Assembly: GCF_005860795.2 (NCBI RefSeq)
Contig: NZ_CP058350.1
Coordinates: forward strand, 560,001-624,000
Source: Peteryoungia desertarenae
GTDB lineage: Bacteria > Pseudomonadota > Alphaproteobacteria > Rhizobiales > Rhizobiaceae
DNA length: 64,000 nt
Direction: 5' to 3'
This document shows, one piece after another, positions 18,574 through 27,736 of this stretch (positions are counted from its first letter, which is position 1; every line of letters starts with the position of its first letter). Below the pieces are notes generated by a model that was given only the letters and a program-made list of their open reading frames with translations, did no database searches and was not told the DNA's origin. Both the position numbers and the translations under genes were made by a program.

Positions 18574-19815
18574 TCAGCTCCTGTAGTCGCCATTGATCGC
18601 GACATATTCCTTGGTCAGGTCGCATGTCCAGACGGTGGCAGTCCCGGAACCCAGTCCGATATCCACCGTCACACGAACATCTTCCTTCTGCATCACGGCT
18701 GTCGTGGCTTCCTCCGAATAAGCCGGGTCGCGCTCACCATTGACGGCAACGCGAATGTCGCCGAACCAGATCGCCAAACGGTCACGGTCAGCCATCTCGC
18801 CCGATTTTCCGACCGCCATGACGATGCGGCCCCAATTCGCATCCTCGCCGGCGACCGCCGTCTTCACCAGTGGCGAATTGGCAATCGACAGGGCAATCTT
18901 CTTGGCTGCCAGATCATTTTCCGCGCCCTTGACGGTGACTTCCACCATCTTGCGCGCGCCTTCGCCATCGCGAACCACCTGCAGGGCCAGATCCTTCAGC
19001 AGGTCGTTGAGCGCCGCGCGGAACCCGTCAAGTCGAGGATCTTCCGCTGAAACAACACGTTGCTGGCCGTCTTCACTCGCCGCACCTGTTGCAAACAGTA
19101 AGAGCGTATCGGAGGTCGATGTATCGCTGTCCACGGTGACCGAATTGAAGCTGGGCTCGACACCGGCAGACAGAAGAGATTGCAGGACCGACGCCTCGAT
19201 ATCGGCATCCGTCACGACAAAGGACAGCATGGTCGCCATGTCGGGCGCAATCATGCCCGCTCCCTTGGCGATCCCGTTGATGGTAACGTCTACGTCCCCG
19301 ATCTTGGCTGAACGTGTCGCGACCTTGGGATAAGTATCGGTGGTCATGATCGCCTTGGCAGCTTCCAGCCAGAAGTCACCTGTCGCCTTGTCATGCATAT
19401 CGCCGAGAACACCGGCAAACTTCGTGGCATCCAGAGGCTCGCCGATGACGCCGGTGGAAGCCAGATAGATCTCGCCCTCGGAGCAGCCAATCGCAGCCGC
19501 AGCGGATTTGGCGGTGAGCTCGGTCGCAGCCCTGCCCTTGACGCCGGTAAACGCGTTTGCATTGCCGGAGTTGACCACAACACCGCGCGCCACGCCTGCC
19601 GGCAGGTTCTTGCGGCAGAAATCGACGGGTGCAGACGGGCATTTGGAGCGGGTAAACACGCCCGCAACGCTCGCAGGCTTGTCAAACGTCATCAGCAAAA
19701 CGTCGGTGCGGTTCTTGTACTTGATGCCCGCAGCAGCCGTCGCCATGCGCAGACCCCGGATGGTCGGCATGTCTGGATAGGATTTGGGAGCCAGGGGAGA
19801 GATCGTGGAGGACAT
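18574..19815 (-). CDS. argJ: bifunctional ornithine acetyltransferase / N-acetylglutamate synthase
   Basis: Recycles acetyl groups in arginine synthesis: moves acetyl from N-acetylornithine to glutamate, and can also use acetyl-CoA. 413 residues. The precursor self-cleaves before a threonine in [14 protein letters not shown], here Thr195, which becomes the nucleophile of the beta chain. The oxyanion-hole segment STGVIGE lies at 120-126. All hallmark residues are present. With argH at 50 kb this is the second arginine gene in the window. Confidence 0.97.
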   Translation of the reverse strand: MSSTISPLAPKSYPDMPTIRGLRMATAAAGIKYKNRTDVLLMTFDKPASVAGVFTRSKCPSAPVDFCRKNLPAGVARGVVVNSGNANAFTGVKGRAATELTAKSAAAAIGCSEGEIYLASTGVIGEPLDATKFAGVLGDMHDKATGDFWLEAAKAIMTTDTYPKVATRSAKIGDVDVTINGIAKGAGMIAPDMATMLSFVVTDADIEASVLQSLLSAGVEPSFNSVTVDSDTSTSDTLLLFATGAASEDGQQRVVSAEDPRLDGFRAALNDLLKDLALQVVRDGEGARKMVEVTVKGAENDLAAKKIALSIANSPLVKTAVAGEDANWGRIVMAVGKSGEMADRDRLAIWFGDIRVAVNGERDPAYSEEATTAVMQKEDVRVTVDIGLGSGTATVWTCDLTKEYVAINGDYRS

Positions 19816-19841
19816 GGTGGAGCCTGTTACCGATAACGAGC

Positions 19842-19864
19842 AAGGCCCGCAACATGCGGGCCTT
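19842..19864 (-). terminator. hairpin between the PPIase gene and argJ
   Basis: Perfect 9-bp inverted repeat (19842-19850 and 19856-19864, 5-nt loop) located 25 bp after the PPIase stop and 26 bp before argJ. It lacks a clean T run on the minus strand, so it may be a weak terminator or a transcript stabiliser rather than a full stop. Confidence 0.5.
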
Positions 19865-19889
19865 CAAGGTTCAAAGAAACGAAGAAGGA

Positions 19890-20735
19890 TCAGGGCTGAA
19901 CCTGGTTTGCTTCCTCATAACCCTTCTTCAGGGCTTCGTCGACGATTTCCACCGTCTGCTCAGCCTTCGCTTTCTCAAGGATCTCAAGATATTTGTCGCG
20001 CATGACAAGCTGGCGAACCTGCGGCTCCACTTCCTCAAACGGCGGTGGCGGCTGGTCGCGCTTTTCTTCAACCTTGATCACGTGGAAGCCGAACTGGGTC
20101 TGGACCGGCGTCTTGGAATAAGTGCCCGGCTCCATGGCAAAGGCAGCTTCTTCGAATTCAGGAACCATCCGACCCTTGGTGAAATAGCCGAGATCACCGC
20201 CTTCAGACTTGTTCGGGTCGGTCGACTTTTCCTTTGCCAGCTCGATGAAGTCCTTTCCGGCATCGAGATCAGCGATGATAGCCTTGGCCTCTTCTTCGGT
20301 CTTTACCAGAATATGACGGGCGCGCACTTCTTCCTGCTTCGGCAGGTCGGCGACTTCCTTGTCGTAGCGGGCCTTCACTTCTTCCGGCGTGATGGCATCA
20401 ACGACATTCTTCTTGAAATAGAGGTTGTGCAATTCCCGGTCGGCGATGAAATTCATGCGACGCTGGAATTCGGCATCGTCGCGAAGACCGGCTTCCTGTG
20501 CGGAATTGGCCAGAAGCTTGACGTCGATCGCGCCAGAAAGCGCAGCGATCTTCTTCTGCTCGTCCGGCAATTGCTGCAGCTGCGGATCAAGGTTGGCAAT
20601 TGCCAGATCAAGCTCTGACTGAGTGATTTCAAGATCGCCGACCTTGGCAACAACGGCATCTTGTGCATGAGCAAAGCCTTGAAGACCAACGAAAGCCACA
20701 CAGGCGGCAAGTATGATTTTGTGAACGCGAAGCAT
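19890..20735 (-). CDS. periplasmic parvulin-type peptidyl-prolyl isomerase
   Basis: 281 residues. Signal peptide about 1-24 (cut before QDAVVAK), SurA-like N-domain, then a rotamase domain (about 135-230) with ARHILVKTEEEA, GGDLGYFTKGRMVPEFEEAAF and GFHVIKVEE. Assists folding of exported proteins, probably outer-membrane proteins. I start at MLRVHKII because it gives a proper signal peptide; the frame continues 30 codons upstream. It is divergent from secA, so two export functions share one intergenic region. Confidence 0.93.
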   Translation of the reverse strand: MLRVHKIILAACVAFVGLQGFAHAQDAVVAKVGDLEITQSELDLAIANLDPQLQQLPDEQKKIAALSGAIDVKLLANSAQEAGLRDDAEFQRRMNFIADRELHNLYFKKNVVDAITPEEVKARYDKEVADLPKQEEVRARHILVKTEEEAKAIIADLDAGKDFIELAKEKSTDPNKSEGGDLGYFTKGRMVPEFEEAAFAMEPGTYSKTPVQTQFGFHVIKVEEKRDQPPPPFEEVEPQVRQLVMRDKYLEILEKAKAEQTVEIVDEALKKGYEEANQVQP

Positions 20736-20835
20736 AATAGTCCTTTCGCAGGGTGAACCGTTTGAAGACCGTTCGAATAGGGCAAAATAGTGTCGGATGC
20801 CCCGCTTTGCAGGCCTTTGGCCCAAGGCTGCGCCG

Positions 20836-20863
20836 TTGACATCATTCGACCCCCCTCTTATCT
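20836..20863 (+). promoter_or_regulatory. possible sigma70 promoter of secA
   Basis: TTGACA (20836-20841), a 16-bp spacer and TTATCT (20858-20863), about 115 bp before secA. The -35 is perfect, the -10 only fair. Confidence 0.4.
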
Positions 20864-20875
20864 GTCACGCAACCT

Positions 20876-20933
20876 CGCGTCCAGAGCCGTTTCCGGACGC
20901 GGCGCGCCCGAATGTGCAATTCTCCGTGCACAT
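20876..20933 (+). other. two hairpins in the secA leader
   Basis: CGCGTCC (from about 20876) pairs with GGACGCG (about 20895-20901). Further on, ATGTGCA (20912-20918) pairs with TGCACAT (20927-20933). Both lie between the candidate promoter and the ribosome site, so they would be part of the secA leader RNA. Confidence 0.5.
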
Positions 20934-20978
20934 GTCAGCGTTATGTTAAGATGACGAAGGTCGGAAAGGACCATAAGA

Positions 20979-23684
20979 ATGGTCAATCTTGGTGGACTTG
21001 CACGCAAACTCTTTGGTTCCTCCAACGAGCGTCGCGTCCGTTCCTATCAGTCCCGTGTCAAGGCAATCGGTGCGCTCGAAGAATCCATGAAGGCGCTCTC
21101 CGATACGGAACTGGCAGGCAAGACCGCCGAATTCAAGACGCAACTGGCAGAAGGCAAGAAGCTCGACGACATTCTCGTTCCGGCCTTTGCGGTCGCGCGT
21201 GAGGCATCCCGACGCACTCTGGGTCTGCGGCCATTCGACGTTCAGCTGATCGGCGCCATGATCCTTCACGAAAACGCAATCGCGGAAATGAAGACCGGCG
21301 AAGGCAAGACGCTGGTGGCAACGCTGGCCGTTTACCTGAACGCCCTGTCTGGCAAGGGCGTCCATGTGGTGACCGTCAACGACTATCTCGCCAAGCGCGA
21401 TAGCACCACGATGAGCAAGCTTTACGGCTTCCTCGGCATGACGACCGGCGTGATCGTTCACGGGATTTCGGACGAGGAACGCCGCGCCGCCTACGCCTGC
21501 GACATTACCTATGCAACGAACAACGAACTCGGCTTCGACTATCTGCGCGACAACATGAAGTATGAGCGCGGCCAGATGGTCCAGCGTGGCCACAACTATG
21601 CCATCGTCGATGAAGTAGACTCGATTCTCGTTGATGAAGCGCGAACGCCCCTGATCATTTCCGGGCCGCTTGATGACCGGTCAGACCTCTACAACACGAT
21701 TGATGCCTTCATTCCGCTGCTGAGCGAAGAAGACTACGAAATCGATGAAAAGCAGCGTTCAGCCAACTTCTCGGAAGTCGGTACGGAAAAGCTCGAAAAT
21801 CTGCTGCGCGAGGCAAACCTGCTGAAGGGCGAGTCTCTTTACGATGTCGAGAACGTCGCCATCGTTCACCACATCAACAATGCCTTGAAAGCCCACAAGC
21901 TCTTCCAGAAGGACAAGGACTATATCGTCCGCAACAATGAAATCGTCATCATCGACGAGTTCACCGGTCGCATGATGCCGGGCCGCCGTTACTCGGAAGG
22001 CCAGCACCAGGCGCTGGAAGCCAAGGAAAAGGTCCAGATCCAGCCCGAAAATCAGACGCTGGCTTCGATCACCTTCCAGAACTATTTCCGTATGTACAAG
22101 AAGCTGGCCGGCATGACCGGTACGGCAGCGACCGAAGCGGAAGAATTCTCCAACATCTATGGTCTCGACGTCGTCGAGGTTCCGACCAACCTCCCCATCA
22201 AGCGTATCGACGAGGACGACGAGGTCTACCGGACCTTTGAAGAGAAGTTCAAGGCGATCATCGAAGAGATCAAGATTGCCAATGAACGCAATCAGCCCGT
22301 GCTGGTCGGCACCACCTCCATCGAGAAGTCGGAACTTCTGGCCGACATGCTGAGCAAGAGCGGCTTCAAGGACTTCAAGGTTCTGAACGCCCGCTATCAT
22401 GAGCAGGAAGCCTATATCGTCTCGCAGGCCGGTGTTCCTGGTGCCGTGACGATCGCGACCAACATGGCCGGTCGCGGTACGGACATCCAGCTGGGTGGCA
22501 ACCTCGAAATGCGCCTTGAGCACGAGCTTGCCGGCATGGAACCCGGCCCCGAGCGCGAGCAAAAGGAAGCTGCCATTCGCGAGAATGTGCAGGCTCTGAA
22601 ACAACAGGCGCTGCAAGCCGGCGGCCTCTATGTCATCGCCACCGAGCGCCACGAAAGCCGCCGTATCGACAACCAGCTGCGCGGTCGTTCGGGCCGTCAG
22701 GGCGACCCGGGCCGCTCCAAGTTCTATCTTTCGCTTCAGGACGACCTGATGCGCATCTTCGGCTCTGACCGGATGGACTCGATGCTGCAGAAGCTCGGCC
22801 TGAAGGAAGGCGAGGCCATCGTCCATCCCTGGATCAACAAGGCGTTGGAACGGGCTCAGAAGAAGGTCGAAGCGCGCAACTTCGACATCCGCAAGAACCT
22901 CCTGAAGTATGACGACGTGCTGAATGACCAGCGCAAGGTCATCTTCGAGCAGCGCCTCGAACTGATGGACGCCACCGACGTGTCCGGCACGATTGCCGAC
23001 ATGCGCCATGAAGTCATCGAGACCATGGTGGCGCTCCACATTCCGGAAAATGCCTATGTCGAGCAGTGGGATGCCAAGGGGCTGAAGCAAAAGGTTGCAA
23101 GCACACTCAATCTGGACCTCCCGATCGAGGCATGGGTCGCCGAGGAAGGGATTGCCGAAGACGACATCATGACCCGCCTGATGGAGGCCGCCGACAAGGC
23201 CGCTGCGGAGAAGGCGGAGCGTTTTGGCCCAGAGATCATGGCCTATGTCGAGCGCTCGATCGTCCTGCAGACGATCGACAACCTGTGGCGCGAGCACATC
23301 GTCAACCTGGACCACCTGCGCTCCGTTGTCGGCTTCCGTGGCTATGCCCAGCGTGACCCGCTGCAGGAATACAAATCCGAAGCCTTCGAACTCTTCCAGG
23401 CGCTGCTCGCCAACCTGCGCGATGCCGTCACCTTGCAGATGTCACGGGTCGAGATCGTTCGTGAACCGCAGCCGACGCCCATGGCGCCGCTGCCAATGCA
23501 GGCACATCACATGGATCCGGTCACCGGCCAGGACGAGATGGCCCTGCGCGATGACGGTGCTGCGCCAGCTCAGGAGCGTGACCCGGCCAACCCGTTGAGC
23601 TGGGGCCGCGTCGGACGCAACGAGCCCTGTCCCTGCGGCTCGGGCAAGAAGTACAAGCACTGCCACGGTTCGCTTGAAGCTTGA
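20979..23684 (+). CDS. secA: preprotein translocase ATPase SecA
   Basis: Motor that drives unfolded preproteins through SecYEG. 901 residues. Walker A MKTGEGKT lies at 105-111 and the DEAD-like [13 protein letters not shown] near 209. The preprotein cross-linking domain, helical wing and scaffold regions follow in order. The C-terminal SEC-C zinc motif [13 protein letters not shown] is intact, implying binding of SecB or ribosomes. Ribosome site AAAGGA eight bases before the ATG. Single-gene unit ended by the hairpin at 23725. Confidence 0.99.
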   Translation: MVNLGGLARKLFGSSNERRVRSYQSRVKAIGALEESMKALSDTELAGKTAEFKTQLAEGKKLDDILVPAFAVAREASRRTLGLRPFDVQLIGAMILHENAIAEMKTGEGKTLVATLAVYLNALSGKGVHVVTVNDYLAKRDSTTMSKLYGFLGMTTGVIVHGISDEERRAAYACDITYATNNELGFDYLRDNMKYERGQMVQRGHNYAIVDEVDSILVDEARTPLIISGPLDDRSDLYNTIDAFIPLLSEEDYEIDEKQRSANFSEVGTEKLENLLREANLLKGESLYDVENVAIVHHINNALKAHKLFQKDKDYIVRNNEIVIIDEFTGRMMPGRRYSEGQHQALEAKEKVQIQPENQTLASITFQNYFRMYKKLAGMTGTAATEAEEFSNIYGLDVVEVPTNLPIKRIDEDDEVYRTFEEKFKAIIEEIKIANERNQPVLVGTTSIEKSELLADMLSKSGFKDFKVLNARYHEQEAYIVSQAGVPGAVTIATNMAGRGTDIQLGGNLEMRLEHELAGMEPGPEREQKEAAIRENVQALKQQALQAGGLYVIATERHESRRIDNQLRGRSGRQGDPGRSKFYLSLQDDLMRIFGSDRMDSMLQKLGLKEGEAIVHPWINKALERAQKKVEARNFDIRKNLLKYDDVLNDQRKVIFEQRLELMDATDVSGTIADMRHEVIETMVALHIPENAYVEQWDAKGLKQKVASTLNLDLPIEAWVAEEGIAEDDIMTRLMEAADKAAAEKAERFGPEIMAYVERSIVLQTIDNLWREHIVNLDHLRSVVGFRGYAQRDPLQEYKSEAFELFQALLANLRDAVTLQMSRVEIVREPQPTPMAPLPMQAHHMDPVTGQDEMALRDDGAAPAQERDPANPLSWGRVGRNEPCPCGSGKKYKHCHGSLEA

Positions 23685-23724
23685 GGGTTTCTTAAACCTT
23701 CGGCTGCAAGACTGCCCAAGATGA

Positions 23725-23761
23725 GCGGGGAGCAGGCGCAATCCAGGCGCTTGCTCCCCGC
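23725..23761 (+). terminator. terminator after secA
   Basis: Ten-bp GC-rich inverted repeat (23725-23734 and 23752-23761) followed by AATCTTTT, 40 bp past the secA stop. The acyltransferase gene starts right after it, so some read-through may feed that gene. Confidence 0.65.
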
Positions 23762-23782
23762 AATCTTTTGGAGCGGACGCGG

Positions 23783-25006
23783 ATGACGGTCAAGGCGACA
23801 CACAGGCATGAATGGTCGGCCATTCGCGCCGTGCTGATGCTGCTCGGCATCCCCTATCATGCTGCCATGACCTATCATTCGCGCGTGATGTGGGACATCC
23901 ACTCCCAGGAAACGAGCGAGTTCCTCACGCTGATGAGTGGCATCTTCGTCACCTTCCGCATGCCGGCCTTCTTTGTCGTTGCCGGTTTCTTCGCCGCAAT
24001 CTTGCTGGAGCGCCGCAAGCCCTCGCAATGGCTTGCCAATCGCGCCGTGCGCCTCGGCATTCCTTTCGTCACAGGCCTTCTGCTTCTCTCGCCGGTCCAG
24101 CTTTTCCTCATCCGCCTTGCCGATGCCGTCAGCGGCAAGACGACCTATCCGCAGGCATTGGACCTCATACACAATGACATCAGCCATCCCGGCTCAGACT
24201 GGATCATGCATCTGTGGTTCCTGCCGGCACTGCTGATCTACTGCGTCCTTCTGGCTGTGATCGTTACCCCGGCGCGCCATCTGACCAAGACCAGTTCCGC
24301 TGCGGGCAAGCCCGACCGTTCCGCCTCGATTACTCTGATAAGCAGCCCGAGAGCGATGCTGTCGGCCCTGGTCGCCGTTACGGTCGCCTTCGAAGTGACG
24401 CTCTTTGCATCCACCAGCGCCCTGGAGACGATGGACAGCGGTATTGCGGCCCTCCTCGCCCGCGCTGCCGATCCCTATCTCCGCTACATTCCCTACTTCG
24501 CCCTCGGTGTCCTGCTGTTCCACAACCGCATCATTGCTGATGCCATGGCCTGGAAATGCGGCATCACATTGCCGGCAGCGGCCATTTTGACTGCCCTAAC
24601 TGCCTCGCTCGCCCGCGGCTATGGCGAGCCCTGGCTGGAAGTCCTGCATCATGCTGCTGCAGGCGCTGCAGCCATCCTGCTGACGGCGTGGCTGATCGGC
24701 TTCGCCAACCGCCACTGGACCCAACCCGACGCGAAGGTCGACCGTATCGTCGATGCCTCTTTCACCATCTATCTCCTGCATCACCCGATCATCTATGCTC
24801 TGGCGACCCTGCTGATGCTTGCCGATTGGCCACCAATGCTCGAATTCCTCCTGATCTGCGCCGTGACCCTGGCCCTCTCCTTCGGCGCCCATCGACTGAT
24901 CCGCCGCAGCAGACTGCTCCTATTCCTCTTCAACGGCGTCCCGCTCAGGAAGCAACTCGCACCCGCCCTGGCCAGTGATGCCATTCAAGGCGGCACACTT
25001 CGTTAA
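23783..25006 (+). CDS. acyltransferase family 3 membrane protein
   Basis: 407 residues, about ten hydrophobic segments, typical of the acyltransferase_3 / MdoC-OpgC family that O-acylates surface sugars or glucans. The N-terminal HEWSAIRAVLMLLGIPYHA carries the catalytic-type histidine in a membrane helix, as in this family. A second conserved region is FRMPAFFVVAGFF. GGAG nine bases upstream supports this ATG over an in-frame TTG at 23768. First of three same-strand genes with a flippase and a CelD-like transferase, so it probably decorates an exported polysaccharide. Substrate unknown. Confidence 0.88.
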   Translation: MTVKATHRHEWSAIRAVLMLLGIPYHAAMTYHSRVMWDIHSQETSEFLTLMSGIFVTFRMPAFFVVAGFFAAILLERRKPSQWLANRAVRLGIPFVTGLLLLSPVQLFLIRLADAVSGKTTYPQALDLIHNDISHPGSDWIMHLWFLPALLIYCVLLAVIVTPARHLTKTSSAAGKPDRSASITLISSPRAMLSALVAVTVAFEVTLFASTSALETMDSGIAALLARAADPYLRYIPYFALGVLLFHNRIIADAMAWKCGITLPAAAILTALTASLARGYGEPWLEVLHHAAAGAAAILLTAWLIGFANRHWTQPDAKVDRIVDASFTIYLLHHPIIYALATLLMLADWPPMLEFLLICAVTLALSFGAHRLIRRSRLLLFLFNGVPLRKQLAPALASDAIQGGTLR

Positions 25007-25067
25007 CCCTGATCTGCGAAAACGACAGTGTGTCTCGTTCACCCGATGAAGTACTGCGTTCTCGACC

Positions 25068-26456
25068 ATGACAATTCTCGAAGCAGCGGAAAGATGGTTG
25101 CCGGCCGGCCAGGGCCTTGCCCGGCTCTTTCGCGCCGGCGATGATGTCAGCCGTGCACAGCGCATGGCCCTGATCGCGTTTGCCATTCGGGTGGTCAGCG
25201 CCGGCATCGCCTTCGTCTCCCAGATCATTCTCGCCCGCACCATGGGCGAGTTCGAATACGGCATCTTCGTTTTCGTCTGGGTTCTGGTCATCCTCTTCGG
25301 CAATCTGTCCTGCCTTGGTTTTCATACCGCCGTCATCCGCTTCCTGCCCCAGTATCAGGCCGTCAATGCCCATGAGGAAATTCGCGGCCTGACGCAGACG
25401 GCTCGAATCTTTGCCATGTCTTCGGCAAGCGTGCTGGCGACGATTGGTGTTCTGACGCTGCATGTCTTCGGCGGGCATATCGAGGATTACTACCTGATCC
25501 CGCTTTTCATTGCCGCCTTCGCACTGCCGATGATCGCGCTCGGCGATGTTCTCGACGGGACCGCGAGGGCCAATAGCTGGGCGGTCACGGCGCTGAGCCC
25601 CACCTATATTGTCCGACCTTTGCTGATCCTCGCCTTCATGTTGGGCGCTGTATCGCTAGGTGCAGAACGCAGTGCGACAACCGCGATGCAGGCGGCCCTG
25701 CTTGCCACCTATGTGACAACGATCGGCCAGTTTCTGACGATTGACCGACGGCTTACCACACGCTTCGACAAGGGTGCCCGCCAGATTGATTTTTTCACCT
25801 GGTTCAAGGTCGCCATCCCCATCTTCCTGATCGAAGGTTTTGGCTTTCTGTTGACCAATTCCGATGTCGTGGTCGTCGGGTTCTACCTGCCGCCGGACCA
25901 GGTCGCGATCTATTTCGCCGCCGCCAAGACCATGGCACTGGTGCAATTCGTCTATTTCGCGGTCAAGGCCGCCGCCACCCCGCGCTTTTCCGCAATGATG
26001 GCCGAGGACGACATACGGCCGCTTGCAAGCTTTGCCGGCACCGCTGCCCGCTGGAGCTTCTGGCCCTCTTTGCTCGTCGGGCTCATCGTGCTGGCACTTG
26101 GACAGCCACTCCTGTCGCTTTTCGGACCCGCCTTCACGGCGGGATATGGCCTGATGGCCATCCTCTTTGCCGGAAGCCTCGCCAAGTCGCTCGTTGGACC
26201 AGGTGAGATGCTGCTCACAATGGCCGGCAAGCAGAAAATCTGCATCTGGGTCTATGTTGTGGCACTTCTGACCAACATCACCCTCAACGTGACGCTAATC
26301 CCGCTCTACGGACTGACGGGTGCCGCCGTTGCAACCGCGACCGCCACTCTGGTGGAAGCCGTGCTGCTGCATCTTGTCGTGCGCCGGGCCTTGGGCATTG
26401 TCATGTTCGCCTTCGCCGATCCGCTATCGCTGCTTAACAAGACGAGGAAAACCTGA
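25068..26456 (+). CDS. polysaccharide flippase (Wzx/MATE-like oligosaccharide exporter)
   Basis: 462 residues with 12-14 predicted membrane helices, matching polysaccharide biosynthesis proteins of the MOP superfamily. The first helices (AIRVVSAGIAFVSQIILART then GEFEYGIFVF) are characteristic of Wzx. Such proteins flip lipid-linked oligosaccharide units across the inner membrane. It follows the acyltransferase by 61 bp and is separated from the next gene by 2 bp, so flippase and GNAT gene are coupled. No Wzy or Wzz partner is near. Confidence 0.88.
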   Translation: MTILEAAERWLPAGQGLARLFRAGDDVSRAQRMALIAFAIRVVSAGIAFVSQIILARTMGEFEYGIFVFVWVLVILFGNLSCLGFHTAVIRFLPQYQAVNAHEEIRGLTQTARIFAMSSASVLATIGVLTLHVFGGHIEDYYLIPLFIAAFALPMIALGDVLDGTARANSWAVTALSPTYIVRPLLILAFMLGAVSLGAERSATTAMQAALLATYVTTIGQFLTIDRRLTTRFDKGARQIDFFTWFKVAIPIFLIEGFGFLLTNSDVVVVGFYLPPDQVAIYFAAAKTMALVQFVYFAVKAAATPRFSAMMAEDDIRPLASFAGTAARWSFWPSLLVGLIVLALGQPLLSLFGPAFTAGYGLMAILFAGSLAKSLVGPGEMLLTMAGKQKICIWVYVVALLTNITLNVTLIPLYGLTGAAVATATATLVEAVLLHLVVRRALGIVMFAFADPLSLLNKTRKT

Positions 26457-26458
26457 CC

Positions 26459-27736
26459 ATGGTCGAGCCTCCCTTCTACAACGAGAGCATGAACAGCGGC
26501 GCAAACAGGCTTGTCGGCAGCCTGACCGACAGCCGCAGCATGAGACCGACCGCCGATGCGCAAGTCGATGTCGGAAGACCGGGCCGCCAGCTCAGCCTTT
26601 ATCCGGCACAGATGGGCTATGAGCTACAGGATGAGCTCGAATACCTGACCTATCGGGTGATGGAAGCCAATGTCTTCTTCGCGCCGCGCTTTCTGGCGCC
26701 TGCCATGCCGCGACTTGAGGAGAAGCAGATCCGCTTTGCCGTCATCCGCGACGATGACGAACGCCGCAGCCGACTGCGTCTGCTCATGCCGTTCTCCGTT
26801 GAGAAGCCCGGATTTGCCGTCGGTGCTTCGATCCTTCGCGTCTGGGCCAATCCCTTCGGCCCGCTCGGCACGCCGCTGGTCGACGCAGAAGGAGCCGCCG
26901 AAACGCTTGATAATCTGCTTGACGGGCTTGGGCATGCCGAACTGCGGCTGCCGGGCGTCCTGGTTCTGCCGGATCTGCGGCTCGACGGACGCTTTAGCCA
27001 GCTCATCAAGGCCATTGCCATCGGGCGGGAACTGCCGCTGACGACAACCGGACCCTACGAGCGCCCGATGCTGCAAAGCTTCGAGGATGGCCAGGTCTAT
27101 CTGCAGGGTGCCATCGACAAAAACCATCTTCGCGAAATGCGCCGCCAGTTAAGGCTGCTTTCAGAGCGTGGTGAGGTGACATACAATGTGGCCCGCCAGC
27201 CGGAAGAAGTGCGGGGCCGCATGGAGGAGTTTCTCGCCCTGGAGGCGAAGGGCTGGAAGGGTCGCAAGCGCACGGCCATGGTCATGGATCGGCTGCGGGC
27301 AGCCTTTGCCCGCGAGGCGATCACCAATCTTGCCGACGCCGACGCCGTCCGCATCCATACGCTCGATCTCAACGGACGGGCAATCGCTTCCATGATCGTC
27401 TTTATCATGGCGGGCGAAGCCTATACTTGGAAGACGGCCTATGACGAGGATTACGCACGCTTCTCTCCGGGCAAGCTGCTGATGGCGGACCTGACCGAAT
27501 GGCATCTGGACGATGCCAATATCGAGCGAACCGATTCCTGCGCTGTGCCGGATCATCCGATCATGAGCCGCTTCTGGAAGGAGCGCGAGACGATGGGAAC
27601 GCTGGTGATCGGGCTGCGTCCGAACAGCGACCGCGATGTACGCCAGGTCGCCGCCCAGCTCCACCTCTATCGCAACACCCGCAACATGGCCCGCCTGCTG
27701 CGCGACAAGATCCTCAATCGCCGTTTCGGCGGGTAA
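26459..27736 (+). CDS. CelD/BcsL-like GNAT acetyltransferase
   Basis: 425 residues. After a variable N-terminus of about 60 residues come two tandem GNAT-like halves, as in the CelD/BcsL family linked to cellulose and exopolysaccharide synthesis. Visible signatures are KGWKGRKRTAM and the later EAYTWKTAYDEDYARFSPGKLL. AGGAAA eight bases upstream supports the ATG. Position right after the flippase suggests transfer of an acyl or amino-acyl group to a glycan precursor. That is inference from context. Confidence 0.85.
   Translation: MVEPPFYNESMNSGANRLVGSLTDSRSMRPTADAQVDVGRPGRQLSLYPAQMGYELQDELEYLTYRVMEANVFFAPRFLAPAMPRLEEKQIRFAVIRDDDERRSRLRLLMPFSVEKPGFAVGASILRVWANPFGPLGTPLVDAEGAAETLDNLLDGLGHAELRLPGVLVLPDLRLDGRFSQLIKAIAIGRELPLTTTGPYERPMLQSFEDGQVYLQGAIDKNHLREMRRQLRLLSERGEVTYNVARQPEEVRGRMEEFLALEAKGWKGRKRTAMVMDRLRAAFAREAITNLADADAVRIHTLDLNGRAIASMIVFIMAGEAYTWKTAYDEDYARFSPGKLLMADLTEWHLDDANIERTDSCAVPDHPIMSRFWKERETMGTLVIGLRPNSDRDVRQVAAQLHLYRNTRNMARLLRDKILNRRFGG

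Noticed and set aside
21759..23315. 518-codon minus-strand open frame
   Set aside because: Lies wholly inside secA in antisense with no family features.
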